Of a stretch of 22,514 nucleotides of DNA, positions 6,874-14,425 are shown one piece after another. The stretch lies in contig CARBES010000018.1 in the NCBI GenBank assembly GCA_948944455.1, positions 1 through 22,514 of the forward strand. Reading direction: 5' to 3'. Origin of the DNA: an uncultured Candidatus Saccharibacteria bacterium (GTDB lineage: Bacteria > Patescibacteriota > Saccharimonadia > Saccharimonadales > Saccharimonadaceae). The position numbers and the translations under genes were made by a program. The notes beneath the pieces were generated by a model. That model did not search any database. It was not told where the DNA came from and was given only the letters and a program-made list of their open reading frames with translations. How positions within the stretch are numbered: the first letter of the stretch is position 1; every line of letters starts with the position of its first letter.

Positions 6874-9405
6874 TCACTGCGGTTCACCGCCGGAGTATTG
6901 ACCATCAAAGGTCTGGCCGCCGGTGTTTTCCGTTGTTGTAGTGGAGGTCCCATTACCATTATCGGTGGTAGTGGTGACCGTGGTATTATCGACGGGCGTT
7001 ATCGGATTGCTATCCGTGGTACCACCATGTGTGGTCCCGCCATCGTCGGCCTTAACAGTTTCGTCGCCACCAGCAGGTTTTCCGGTTTCACCGGAAGTCT
7101 GGTGATCACCGCCTGTCACCGTATTGGCGCCGCCATTATTGCCCGTAGTGGTGTTCGAGGTACCATTGTTACCGCTACTACCACCCGGCTTATTCGTGTC
7201 ATTGCTACCCTGAGCAGGGTAGTCACTGGCGCCAGGATCACTTGTCTGATGACCACCGTTACCGTCACCGGGGAGGTTCTCGCCTCCGCCAACTTCAGCG
7301 TTGGACTTACCGGAGCCGTCATCCCGTTCAGTATTAACGGGGTCGGTCTGGGGGAGCTTCGCTCCGCCACCATCAGGCTTCTGTCCATTCTTGTAGTAAA
7401 ATACTGTCAAATAGACAGGATCCGTACCCATAGTCCCGGCGACCGGGTCAGGGTCAGCATAATAGCCCTTAAGATAGGGTGCTACCACATAGTAGCTTGA
7501 ACCTTCGGTAACCCATTCACGGTGCGGGTCAAAAGCCTTTACCGATCCAGTATCGGTTACCTTCTTGTAGCTGATATCCAGCTTATGCTGGACCAGGCAG
7601 ACCACAGGTATCGTATAGTCCTGAGCCGGCATCTCGCCAGTAATACGCGCACTGTCCCGCAGGACATAGTTTGTATCCTGGTTGCCACTGGGCGCCGAGA
7701 CATTGAAGCTATAATCGGCGCCTGCTGCGTAGGTTCCAACATAGACCGGATTCGCGTCCAGCAGGGTCCACTTACCGTTCAGCGAGTAATACCCGCGCTG
7801 GTAATAGAGCCTGTAGTCCGCGACCTTGTCATAATAGAACTCCGCCCGAATGTTACCGCCGTTCACGGTCACCTTAACCGTCTCGTAACCCTTGTGGATG
7901 GTATAACCATTCACGGGTTTAGCGTTGACATTGTAGGTGCCGTTCGGGACAGCGTCATAGACGGTGTACTCGGACAACACAATGTTGTTTCGGTTGCCCC
8001 ACTCATAGCCAATAGCCGTAACCTTGTAGGTCTTGGCTTGTGCTGGGATCTTGTCGTAGTAAAATTCCGCTACGGCATTAGATCCGTTCACGGTCACACT
8101 CACAGATTCATATCCTGCGTGCACGACATATCCGCTTACATTCGGTGCTGAAATCGTCCGACTCTCGCCACTCTTTACGCCGCTCACGGCGGTAGCTTTG
8201 GGAAGCACGGTAACAGTTTTGTTAGTGCCCCACTCATAGCCAATAGCGTAGATGACATAAGTCTTCTCGCTAGGTTTTTCAATAGGGTCACCATTGCCAG
8301 TGGGCTTGTCTTCCTTGGGCGGTTGTACGGGGGCTTTCGGGTTAAACAGTTCAATCCGCTTATCCCATACATTGATGCCTAACTTGATCGCACACTCGCC
8401 TTCAGTGCCGTCAGCCAGCTTATAGCGGGCAACGAAAATCACCGCAGCCGAGGATTCCTGCACGGGGCTCTCGACGAGTCGAGTGTCGCTGGCTTTCGCC
8501 ACAATCGGCAGGTGCCAGTTGTGGCTAGATTCCGCCGCTTCTACCCCAACGGCTGTGAACTGGCTAAACAATACGGCCAGCCGCACATTGTTGTAGAACA
8601 CATCGGTCTTCAGAGCAGTACAATCATCATTCAGCAAAGCGTTGATGCCCTTCGTGGTACTATCGGTCCGGCCGAACACTTCGTCCAGCCAATCTGCGTA
8701 CTCCGCGAGCCAGGGGTTCAGCTTCATGATCTCCGGCGCCATCAGCCGGCAAGCCTGAACAAAACCGTCGGCATAGATGGGATCCATGATGATTTTCTTC
8801 TGGATTCCCTTCTTAATCTGCGCGAGAGTTCCGTCCGTGTAGCTGCCGTCCAGCAGAATTTTGAGGTCCTGCATAGGCGTGCTGACAGCGTACTCAAACT
8901 TACCGCCAGCGTCATGAACAGCCTTGTTACGGGCTTCAGCGTTAGACGGCATAGAGCCGTCATCCCAGGTGTTGAACATCTCAACCCGCCAATTCGAATT
9001 GAATTCGGCGAGCCAATTTTCCAAGTCACGGTCATCCATGTCGATCTTGAGATGGTCAAGGTTACCGGAGTCAGCGCCGTCGTCTGGCGGAAGCTGCTCC
9101 TGTTGCTGGCTAATCCTCCAGTCGCTGAAGGCAGTCCAGACCTGCGGAACGCTGTTAAACAGAACGATCCCGCTCAGAATCAAGACTGCACCGCGCTTGA
9201 GAAGGTTGATAACCAGCTCGCCCCGATCTGACTCGTCGTCCAGATAATCGAGGATGGCATTGTACATGCCCCAAATACCAAGACCCGCGCCAACGACGCC
9301 GGCCAAGACCATGGCGACAAAGCCAATGGTTACAGCGATCCCAACCTGCGTAAGGATGAAACCGCCAGCCGCAATAACGGCCAATGCTAACAACAGAATT
9401 GTCAT
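6874..9405 (-). CDS. Large membrane-anchored protein with MucBP-like repeats and disordered tail
   Basis: 843 residues. ATG 9405 lies behind a near-perfect AGGAGGAG (6 nt spacing). Three N-terminal membrane segments (about 1-20, 22-50 and 68-90) anchor it. A soluble, Trp/Asp-rich domain follows (about 105-355). Then come tandem beta repeats at about 382-452, 458-527, 530-600 and 607-673. The first two share AIGYEWG and end in AEFYYDK; the last ends TVFYYKNG. Such endings are typical of MucBP-like adhesin repeats. Residues 675-843 are a Gly/Asn/Thr/Asp-rich low-complexity stalk. LPQTDP at about 684 resembles a sorting motif but is internal, and there is no C-terminal anchor. Base composition is visibly more GC-rich than in the neighbours, and the style is Firmicutes-like, so transfer is possible. 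A surface or attachment role is inferred. Confidence 0.8.
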   Translation of the reverse strand: MTILLLALAVIAAGGFILTQVGIAVTIGFVAMVLAGVVGAGLGIWGMYNAILDYLDDESDRGELVINLLKRGAVLILSGIVLFNSVPQVWTAFSDWRISQQQEQLPPDDGADSGNLDHLKIDMDDRDLENWLAEFNSNWRVEMFNTWDDGSMPSNAEARNKAVHDAGGKFEYAVSTPMQDLKILLDGSYTDGTLAQIKKGIQKKIIMDPIYADGFVQACRLMAPEIMKLNPWLAEYADWLDEVFGRTDSTTKGINALLNDDCTALKTDVFYNNVRLAVLFSQFTAVGVEAAESSHNWHLPIVAKASDTRLVESPVQESSAAVIFVARYKLADGTEGECAIKLGINVWDKRIELFNPKAPVQPPKEDKPTGNGDPIEKPSEKTYVIYAIGYEWGTNKTVTVLPKATAVSGVKSGESRTISAPNVSGYVVHAGYESVSVTVNGSNAVAEFYYDKIPAQAKTYKVTAIGYEWGNRNNIVLSEYTVYDAVPNGTYNVNAKPVNGYTIHKGYETVKVTVNGGNIRAEFYYDKVADYRLYYQRGYYSLNGKWTLLDANPVYVGTYAAGADYSFNVSAPSGNQDTNYVLRDSARITGEMPAQDYTIPVVCLVQHKLDISYKKVTDTGSVKAFDPHREWVTEGSSYYVVAPYLKGYYADPDPVAGTMGTDPVYLTVFYYKNGQKPDGGGAKLPQTDPVNTERDDGSGKSNAEVGGGENLPGDGNGGHQTSDPGASDYPAQGSNDTNKPGGSSGNNGTSNTTTGNNGGANTVTGGDHQTSGETGKPAGGDETVKADDGGTTHGGTTDSNPITPVDNTTVTTTTDNGNGTSTTTTENTGGQTFDGQYSGGEPQ

Positions 9406-9641
9406 GTCTTACTCCTCCTGTCAAAGATTTTTGTTTTTTGGAACTTGATCTGCGGACAGGGGGTACCAACCCCTATCCAAGATGAATGGGGTCGGTGGCA
9501 AAGCGCCACCCGCGCATGCGAACGTGGCTGTCTGTTGACTTTGTATAATTAACAGATACAAAATGAATTGTATCTGGGATGATTCGATTGTTAAATGGAC
9601 CTCTGGTCGAATCGCTCCCACGGTTCTTCCAGACTACTTCC
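9406..9641 (-). promoter_or_regulatory. Long hairpin-rich 5' leader of the 843-aa gene
   Basis: About 235 nt separate the promoter from the ATG. This leader holds a 7-bp inverted repeat GATTCGA/TCGAATC (9581-9587 with 9607-9613), a perfect 9-bp hairpin CAGATACAA/TTGTATCTG (9553-9576), GGTGGC/GCCACC (9494-9510) and AGGGG/CCCCT (9458-9474). The RBS AGGAGGAG (9412-9419) is left single-stranded in this simple fold. I see no known riboswitch consensus. The structure suggests RNA-level control or a stabilised high-expression leader. Confidence 0.45.
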
Positions 9642-9670
9642 ATTGTAGCACACATCTCTAAAAAAGTCAA
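9642..9670 (-). promoter_or_regulatory. Shared-family promoter, copy 1 (843-aa gene)
   Basis: On the minus strand: TTGACT (9665-9670), 17 nt ending in GTGTGC, TACAAT (9642-9647), then GGAAGTAG. The stretch ATGTGTGCTA and the downstream ATGGAAGTAG recur exactly at the promoter of the 239-aa gene. Confidence 0.8.
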
Positions 9671-9671
9671 T

Positions 9672-9887
9672 ACTGAAGTCACTAAGTAAGCATAAAGACA
9701 ATACTTTTTAGCATAACAGTTATAGAACAGAGGTGAAAAAGGTTCGTTTTTCGAGTTATTTTTGGAGAGTTTTAGATTAAGCATTAGTTTGACAATTTAT
9801 TGTTTTATTCTTATGCTTATATAGTGAGCTTAAAAACGTCGAGAACAACCGTTTGACAAGCTCAATGGAGACTTATTAAGACAAAAA
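9672..9887. other. AT-rich intergenic stretch with rightward TTGACA boxes
   Basis: No gene is visible. On the plus strand TTGACA near 9791 is followed after 17 nt by TATGCT, and a second TTGACA near 9854 is followed by TTAAGA. Both point rightwards into the terminator at 9889-9915 and have no ORF behind them. The stretch could act as an UP-like region for the leftward promoter at 9642-9670. Confidence 0.3.
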
Positions 9888-9888
9888 G

Positions 9889-9915
9889 AAACCGCCCCCG
9901 GTAGGGGACGGTTTT
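9889..9915 (-). terminator. Intrinsic terminator of the 239-aa gene
   Basis: AAACCG and CCCC pair with GGGG and CGGTTT around a GGTA loop with one mismatch. On the minus strand the stem is followed by TTTCTTTTTG, a good U-tract. It lies about 90 nt past the stop at 10008. Confidence 0.7.
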
Positions 9916-10007
9916 CAGGTAGGTGTTGCTTGTTGCCCGCTTAGTTAAGGGCAAAGTCCCGGGTCCCCCACCCCCTTTGCCATGCGCGTAGTGCGCTCGG
10001 CGGTCCA

Positions 10008-10727
10008 TTAGCGACCGCCGCAGACACCACCGCCGCGGCCGGAACTGTTGGAGCCGGAATTGCCGCCCGACTGGGACTGAGACTGAGACTGGGGCTGGGA
10101 CTGCTGTCCGGACTGATCCCGCTGCATGATCGCATGGATCTGCTGCGCTTGCTCAACGCTGACATGCAAAGCATCAGCCAGCTGCTGAATGGCCGGATCA
10201 ACCTGGGTCTGCTGCTCCTGCGGCTCGGTCACATTGACAGTGCTGCCGCGCGCCCGCAACTCGTTGGCCAAATCCTCGGTAGAATACGCCTTTAAGGCGC
10301 TGCTGTCATCGCGATCAGCGATGCGCACTTCAGGAATGGCATAGGCACCAGTTTTGCTGGCCTCTTCCACCCGCAGCGCGTGCATGCGCGCCAGGAAGGA
10401 TCTCTCCTCCGCGGCGGAAATACGACCAAGGTCGCGGCCGTCCCCGTCGATGTTGTGCGCCTCGACCGTCATAGACGGAGAGGTTACCAACGCCTTCAGG
10501 GCGTTGATGTCGTACCGCTTGACCAGCTCGGCATAAGGCATCCGGGCATCGCCGACATTGAAGAACTCGGTCGGCACGACCATCAGGAACTGCGGGTCGA
10601 CGACCTGCTGACTGCCAGAATTGTTGCTGGCGGAGTCAGAAGTTGCGTCGTTGATGCGGCTATCGCGCCGCCTAATGCCCTTCTGTGCTGCAGTACTGTC
10701 GCTATGCTTTTTTCTTGCCCAACTCAT
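10008..10727 (-). CDS. Hypothetical protein with disordered Ser/Gln/Gly-rich ends
   Basis: 239 residues. ATG 10727 follows AGGAGG at 7 nt. The N-terminal 45 residues are basic then Ser/Asn-rich. A compact middle (about 45-150) contains a conserved-looking Pro/Phe/Val core (QFLMVVPTEFFNVGD). A Gln-rich helix follows near 175-205 (DALHVSVEQAQQIHAIMQ). The tail is low-complexity, with alternating SQ repeats and ends in GGGVCGGR with a single cysteine. There is no signal peptide or membrane span, so it is probably cytoplasmic. It is a single-gene unit with its own promoter and terminator. No family recognised. The tail could be a flexible interaction region. Confidence 0.75.
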   Translation of the reverse strand: MSWARKKHSDSTAAQKGIRRRDSRINDATSDSASNNSGSQQVVDPQFLMVVPTEFFNVGDARMPYAELVKRYDINALKALVTSPSMTVEAHNIDGDGRDLGRISAAEERSFLARMHALRVEEASKTGAYAIPEVRIADRDDSSALKAYSTEDLANELRARGSTVNVTEPQEQQTQVDPAIQQLADALHVSVEQAQQIHAIMQRDQSGQQSQPQSQSQSQSGGNSGSNSSGRGGGVCGGR

Positions 10728-10800
10728 AATACAACCTCCTAAGATAAAAATGTGCGCTCGACGTTAGGCGGCGGAGTGCCACTTCTGTCTCGCTACTTCC

Positions 10801-10829
10801 ATATTAGCACACATGCTTAAATTTGTCAA
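10801..10829 (-). promoter_or_regulatory. Shared-family promoter, copy 2 (239-aa gene)
   Basis: Minus strand: TTGACA (10824-10829), 17 nt ending in ATGTGTGC, TAATAT (10801-10806), then GGAAGTAG. The leader to the ATG is about 70 nt. Its last spacer bases and its downstream motif match copy 1. Confidence 0.8.
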
Positions 10830-10956
10830 GTGTTTTATCACTAAAATACATTTAAATTTCGTAAAAATTCTTATTCTTCCCTGTTGTGCTAATGTTAAAA
10901 TAGTTTTATTTTATAGTAATTATGATTAAAAACTAGAACAGTCGTTGACGAAACAA

Positions 10957-10976
10957 GCCACCCCCGGAGGGGTGGC
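10957..10976 (-). terminator. Terminator of the 133-aa gene
   Basis: Perfect 8-bp stem GCCACCCC-CGGA-GGGGTGGC, followed on the minus strand by TTGTTTCG. It starts 26 nt past the stop at 11002. Confidence 0.65.
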
Positions 10977-11001
10977 AAGTGCGGTTTTAGAGCTTCATGG
11001 C

Positions 11002-11403
11002 TTAAATGATCCAAGGGTATCTAGCTGCGAACAGAGCGACGATGCCTTCTGGGGTATATTCACAGGGGCCAAGTTCCTCGCCCTGTTCGTTTACCAGTCC
11101 ACCATCGACGGCGCCAACAGCAAAATCGCGCGCCAGCTTAGCGTAATAGCTCCATTCGGAACCATACTTTGCAACAGCTAACACTCCGCCCACAATGGCG
11201 GCAGCCGCCAAGCAAAGGTCGTGCGACGGAAAGCTCCGCCAGCTCGTCACAATAAAGTAAGTGCCCAGGGCGCAACTTCCGAGGCCGGCCAGAGTATAGC
11301 CACGATACTTCTCACCATAACCATGACGACTTGAGTTGTATCGCTCGAAATGATAGCGACGAGCCATGCGATAAATTTGTTTGCGGGAGTAAGTTTTTGC
11401 CAT
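11002..11403 (-). CDS. Two-TM hypothetical protein (paralogue of the 123-aa gene)
   Basis: 133 residues. ATG 11403 is chosen because AAGGAG lies 9 nt ahead; a longer frame to 11514 would run through the promoter region. The N-terminus is strongly basic and aromatic (1-37). Membrane spans lie at about 36-54 and 62-79. A soluble tail contains ARDFA followed by a GG pair (residues 91-102), then acidic sequence with one Cys. The basic N-terminus suggests both ends are cytoplasmic. The tail aligns with ARE-FA...GG in the 123-aa protein next door, so the two look like diverged duplicates. No known domain recognised. Confidence 0.7.
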   Translation of the reverse strand: MAKTYSRKQIYRMARRYHFERYNSSRHGYGEKYRGYTLAGLGSCALGTYFIVTSWRSFPSHDLCLAAAAIVGGVLAVAKYGSEWSYYAKLARDFAVGAVDGGLVNEQGEELGPCEYTPEGIVALFAARYPWII

Positions 11404-11457
11404 TAAAGATCTCTCCTTCACCAATGGAATAAGGTCCGACGTTCTAGGTAAGCTTGT

Positions 11458-11514
11458 ATTGTAGCAGTCTAGAACGAACCTAATTATCTTATCACGCCCA
11501 AGAAGCAGCGTCAA
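11458..11514 (-). promoter_or_regulatory. Promoter region of the 133-aa gene (two candidate -10 boxes)
   Basis: Minus strand: TTGACG (11509-11514), 17 nt, TAAGAT (11486-11491) is a complete sigma70-type promoter. A second box, TGC-TACAAT (11458-11463), followed by ACAAGC, copies the -10 region of the shared family but lacks a clear -35. Confidence 0.6.
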
Positions 11515-11558
11515 CGTATAAACATAAGCGTAAACATGGATGATTTAAGCTATAAAAG

Positions 11559-11579
11559 TCCCCCGCACATGGCGGGGGA
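11559..11579 (-). terminator. Terminator of the 123-aa gene
   Basis: TCCCCCGC-ACATG-GCGGGGGA, a perfect 8-bp GC-rich stem followed on the minus strand by CTTTTATAG. It lies 14 nt past the stop at 11594. Confidence 0.7.
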
Positions 11580-11593
11580 TGAGCAGAGGGAGG

Positions 11594-11965
11594 TTAGATT
11601 TCTTCACCAGTGTAGCTGCGGTAAAAGTCCCGGACATCGGCGTAGGTCTCATTACCCCCACTCATGCAAGCGAATGCGAATTCACGGGCCTGTTGAGCGA
11701 GGTGACGATATGCCAGCCGGCAGAGCACAGCCAAGACAAGGCAGCCGCCTGCCATCAAAAGATAAAACAAATGCAGGGTCTGAATCTCGTAGCAGGTCAT
11801 AGCGAGGAGCAGGGCAAAAACCCCGGTGATCAAAAATGCTGCCGCAGAGCCCAGAATTATATATCCCAGACCATGAGAATGATGGCAAATGTAGAATATC
11901 ACCGCATAGTGCCCCACTTTTTCTTTTGATAGATCAGCCTCTTTGGACATCGAAAAACGTCGCAT
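11594..11965 (-). CDS. Two-TM hypothetical protein (paralogue of the 133-aa gene)
   Basis: 123 residues. ATG 11965 sits behind AGAGGAAG. A charged N-terminus (1-17) is followed by a His/Tyr/Cys segment. Membrane spans lie at about 34-57 and 66-84. The Arg/His-containing tail carries AREFA followed by GG (residues 93-104) and ends acidic. Topology and the AR(D/E)FA...GG element match the 133-aa neighbour, which indicates an old duplication. It is a single-gene unit with promoter, leader and terminator of its own. Function unknown; a small membrane modulator is one possibility. Confidence 0.7.
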   Translation of the reverse strand: MRRFSMSKEADLSKEKVGHYAVIFYICHHSHGLGYIILGSAAAFLITGVFALLLAMTCYEIQTLHLFYLLMAGGCLVLAVLCRLAYRHLAQQAREFAFACMSGGNETYADVRDFYRSYTGEEI

Positions 11966-12139
11966 AGTTTCTTCCTCTTTCTCCAGCTTTGGATAGATTT
12001 TAGATCAATGATCAAAAGCTCGGAACGTGACAAAAAGAATTGAGCCTCCCTTTTCTTTGGAATGTACTATCATACGATTCAAAAACAATACGTTCCGAAA
12101 CGCGTACTTACATTGTATCACGGAAATTATTTTTGTCAA
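11966..12139 (-). promoter_or_regulatory. Shared-family promoter, copy 3, with folded leader (123-aa gene)
   Basis: Minus strand: TTGACA (12134-12139), 16 nt ending in GTGA, TACAAT (12112-12117), then GTAAGTA. The leader of about 140 nt contains a long-range 8-bp inverted repeat CGGAACGT/ACGTTCCG (12021-12028 with 12090-12097). This promoter is back-to-back with the rightward tRNA-His promoter. Confidence 0.7.
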
Positions 12140-12164
12140 GGTTATTCCCTTTTCTAGAGAAGGG

Positions 12165-12173
12165 TGATATAAT
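12165..12173 (+). promoter_or_regulatory. Extended -10 promoter of tRNA-His
   Basis: TGA-TATAAT, ending 21 nt before the tRNA. There is no good -35, consistent with extended -10 recognition. The palindrome-like CCCTTTTCTAGAGAAGGG (12147-12164) abuts it. Confidence 0.65.
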
Positions 12174-12194
12174 AGCTTCGTGGTTCTACGTATG

Positions 12195-12271
12195 GTGGGA
12201 TTAGCTCAGATGGTTAGAGCGTCTGATTGTGGTCCAGAAGGTCGTCGGTTCAATTCCGATATCCCACCCCA
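12195..12271 (+). tRNA. tRNA-His (GTG)
   Basis: Acceptor GTGGGAT (12195-12201) pairs with ATCCCAC (12261-12267). The anticodon loop TTGTGGT carries GTG. The T-loop is GGTTCAATTCC. CCA is encoded (12269-12271). A G at 12194 can serve as the G-1 opposite C73, the identity element for histidyl-tRNA synthetase. The last pair of the anticodon stem is A-C rather than Watson-Crick. Confidence 0.93.
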
Positions 12272-12308
12272 GAAAAATGGTTAGGTCCTGCGACCTAGCT
12301 ATTTTTCT
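12271..12308 (+). terminator. Terminator of tRNA-His
   Basis: TAGGTC/GACCTA inner stem (12282-12297) inside an AGAAAAAT/ATTTTTCT outer stem, with a T-run in the right arm. It starts at the last base of the tRNA. Confidence 0.75.
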
Positions 12309-12381
12309 TGTGGCGAGTAATCTGAGCTGTAACATGAGCGTTACAAAACCTGATCTCGAGCCGGATTACGTCTGTAGCTAG

Positions 12382-12390
12382 TGTTATAAT
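12382..12390 (+). promoter_or_regulatory. Extended -10 promoter predicting a leaderless mRNA
   Basis: TGT-TATAAT ends 6 nt before the ATG at 12397. A start site 7 nt after the -10 would fall on the A of the ATG itself. No Shine-Dalgarno sequence lies upstream of this ATG, which supports leaderless translation. Confidence 0.6.
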
Positions 12391-12396
12391 GATTCT

Positions 12397-14424
12397 ATGG
12401 AGAGCTTAGAATTAAACTCGCGTGGCTACTACCTTGGCAGTAGCAGTTCAGATTTCCTACTCGGAGCGGAGGCGGCCGATGAGCCAGTACCGGTGGCCTC
12501 ACTGACAAAGATCATGACGGCTTACATTGCGCTAAACAGTCGCAAGCTTGACGAAGAAGTAACAATTACGCCAGAGATGCTGTCCGGATTAGAAGAATTC
12601 GCAGTGGTTGGACTAGAAGTAGGGCAAGTTGCGACAGTAGAAGACCTACTCTATGCGACAATGTTGCCGTCGGCCGGAGATGCGGCGCAGGCGCTTGCGA
12701 TTAGCACATCGGGATCAATTGAGGCTTTCTCCGAACGGATGAACGAAGCAGCCGAAGAGATCGGTATGAAAAATACACATTTTAGTAACCCAGTCGGCTT
12801 CGACGCGGAGAATTATTCGACGCCGTCAGATATTGCGATTTTGCTACGCGAAGCGATAAAGAATCCAACTTTTGTGGAGATTTTTGAGACTTATAAACAT
12901 GAGCTACCGTCAATCGGTAAGACCGCAACGAAGACTTTTACTGAGATGAGCTACGTTCTCGGAGGCAAAACCGGCTATACAAATGCGGCCGGGCGCTGTT
13001 TTGCAAGCCTGGCGGAGGTTGAAGGTCAACACTACATTCTCGTGACGGTAGGAGCGCCAACAGAAGGAACATTGCATCTCGCTGACGCTGAGGCAGTTTA
13101 TCAATCTGTAGCGGAAAATTATGAACCAGTACGGATTATGTCGACCGGAGATACCCTGGTGCGGCTTCGCGTCGAGAACAGCCCAGTGAAAGCGCTCGAT
13201 TTTAAGGCTAATACCGATGTTGATATAGCACTGCCAAATGGTACGTCGAAAGAAGATCTGATCTACAGTTACGAGGGGGTAACGGAAATACGGCAAGACA
13301 CAGAGTTTTCCGAACACGCGATCGGGACTTATACCGTGAAATACGGCGAGCAGACCCTAGCCCAGCAAAACATTTTCCTTGAGGAGAGTTGCGAGGGGGT
13401 GCATGAATATTGCGTCGAAATGCCAGAGTTTTATAACTATGGTTGGATGGCGCTTGGCGGGATAATCAGTCTAGGGCTGCTTGGACTAACGATCTGGAGT
13501 TTCGTATGCGGGAAGCAACGTCTGCATAAAAATACAGGCAAGATTCTCAAATGGGTAAGCTTGGCTACACTAGTGATTAGCTTAGTTGCGAACGCGCTAA
13601 TCTTTGGGAGTTGGTCCATCAACAATGAAGCGACGGAAATTTACGAGCCGGACCTGATTCAGCTAACCACGGAGGAAACTCCCGGAGAAAAACCGGCTGA
13701 AACTCCAGAAGAGCCAGAAACTCCGTCCGCCGATGATCCCAATAATAGTTCGGTAAGCAGCACGGCTGGAAATTGCACGACCAGCTACGGAAACTTGATG
13801 CTAATTAATCCTAATTTTACCGTAGGAGAAGATTTTATCGCGGCGCGGCGCGGGCAACTGATTTCGGTTTCTCAGACTTATGGGATTCCAGAATACCATG
13901 CAGCCGGAAATGGCGATAATTTGATGATTCCAGAGGCGGCAGCACATCTGAACGAAATGGTAAAAGCTTACGAAGCCGAAAACCCAGGACATGAAATCGG
14001 GACTTATTCCTGCTTCCGGTCGCGCGGAACATCATGCGGGCGGCTTTGCGCAGCAACTGGAACTTCCGACCATCACACGGGACTAACTTGCGACTTGATC
14101 GATTTGCAATACGGTAGCGTTCTTAATACTGACGATTATCCGAACCATAAAGAGTGGCAGTGGCTGCGCGAAAATTCATACAAATACGGCTTTATTGATC
14201 GTTTCCCGGAAGCTTGGGCGGGCGGATTAATGTCGGAGCCACTAAATGTGGACGCGAACGGATCAACTGGGTTGTTCGAAACTTGGCATTATCGCTATGT
14301 CGGTGTCGAAGCGGCGACCGAGATCGCAACCGGAAAGTATAATAACGGGCGTTATGACTCGCTGGAGCATTATTTGAAGGCTACTGGGCGCGTGAACGAC
14401 CTGAAGGCAGGGAGGTGCAAGTAG
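12397..14424 (+). CDS. S11 + M15 D,D-carboxypeptidase fusion with two membrane spans
   Basis: 675 residues. The N-terminal part is a DacA/PBP5-type serine D,D-carboxypeptidase (S11), with SLTK at 35-38 (nucleophile S35, K38) and KTG at 191-193. The SxN triad position reads SAG (92-94), so the usual Asn is missing. A second beta domain runs to about 330. Two membrane spans (about 349-371 and 385-404) flank a basic, probably cytoplasmic loop, so both enzyme domains would face outwards. A Pro/Glu linker (420-450) leads to a VanY-type M15 zinc D,D-carboxypeptidase: SDHHTGLTCD (557-566; ligands H559, D566) and ETWHYRYVG (E628, H631). Both domains trim the terminal D-Ala of peptidoglycan stems. The frame begins inside the S11 fold with no signal peptide, and a stop lies just upstream in frame. 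It is followed closely by the permease gene. Confidence 0.88.
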   Translation: MESLELNSRGYYLGSSSSDFLLGAEAADEPVPVASLTKIMTAYIALNSRKLDEEVTITPEMLSGLEEFAVVGLEVGQVATVEDLLYATMLPSAGDAAQALAISTSGSIEAFSERMNEAAEEIGMKNTHFSNPVGFDAENYSTPSDIAILLREAIKNPTFVEIFETYKHELPSIGKTATKTFTEMSYVLGGKTGYTNAAGRCFASLAEVEGQHYILVTVGAPTEGTLHLADAEAVYQSVAENYEPVRIMSTGDTLVRLRVENSPVKALDFKANTDVDIALPNGTSKEDLIYSYEGVTEIRQDTEFSEHAIGTYTVKYGEQTLAQQNIFLEESCEGVHEYCVEMPEFYNYGWMALGGIISLGLLGLTIWSFVCGKQRLHKNTGKILKWVSLATLVISLVANALIFGSWSINNEATEIYEPDLIQLTTEETPGEKPAETPEEPETPSADDPNNSSVSSTAGNCTTSYGNLMLINPNFTVGEDFIAARRGQLISVSQTYGIPEYHAAGNGDNLMIPEAAAHLNEMVKAYEAENPGHEIGTYSCFRSRGTSCGRLCAATGTSDHHTGLTCDLIDLQYGSVLNTDDYPNHKEWQWLRENSYKYGFIDRFPEAWAGGLMSEPLNVDANGSTGLFETWHYRYVGVEAATEIATGKYNNGRYDSLEHYLKATGRVNDLKAGRCK

Positions 14425-14425
14425 G

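Noticed and set aside
7343..7360. Sortase motif LPQTDP in the 843-aa protein
   Set aside because: It is followed by about 150 polar residues with no membrane span, so it cannot work as a normal sorting signal.
8512..9231. 239-codon plus-strand frame opposite the 843-aa gene
   Set aside because: Shadow frame of a GC-rich coding region; no start signal and no recognisable protein features.
11404..11514. Upstream extension of the 133-aa protein to 170 residues
   Set aside because: The extension overlaps both candidate -10 boxes, and a good Shine-Dalgarno sequence precedes the ATG at 11403.
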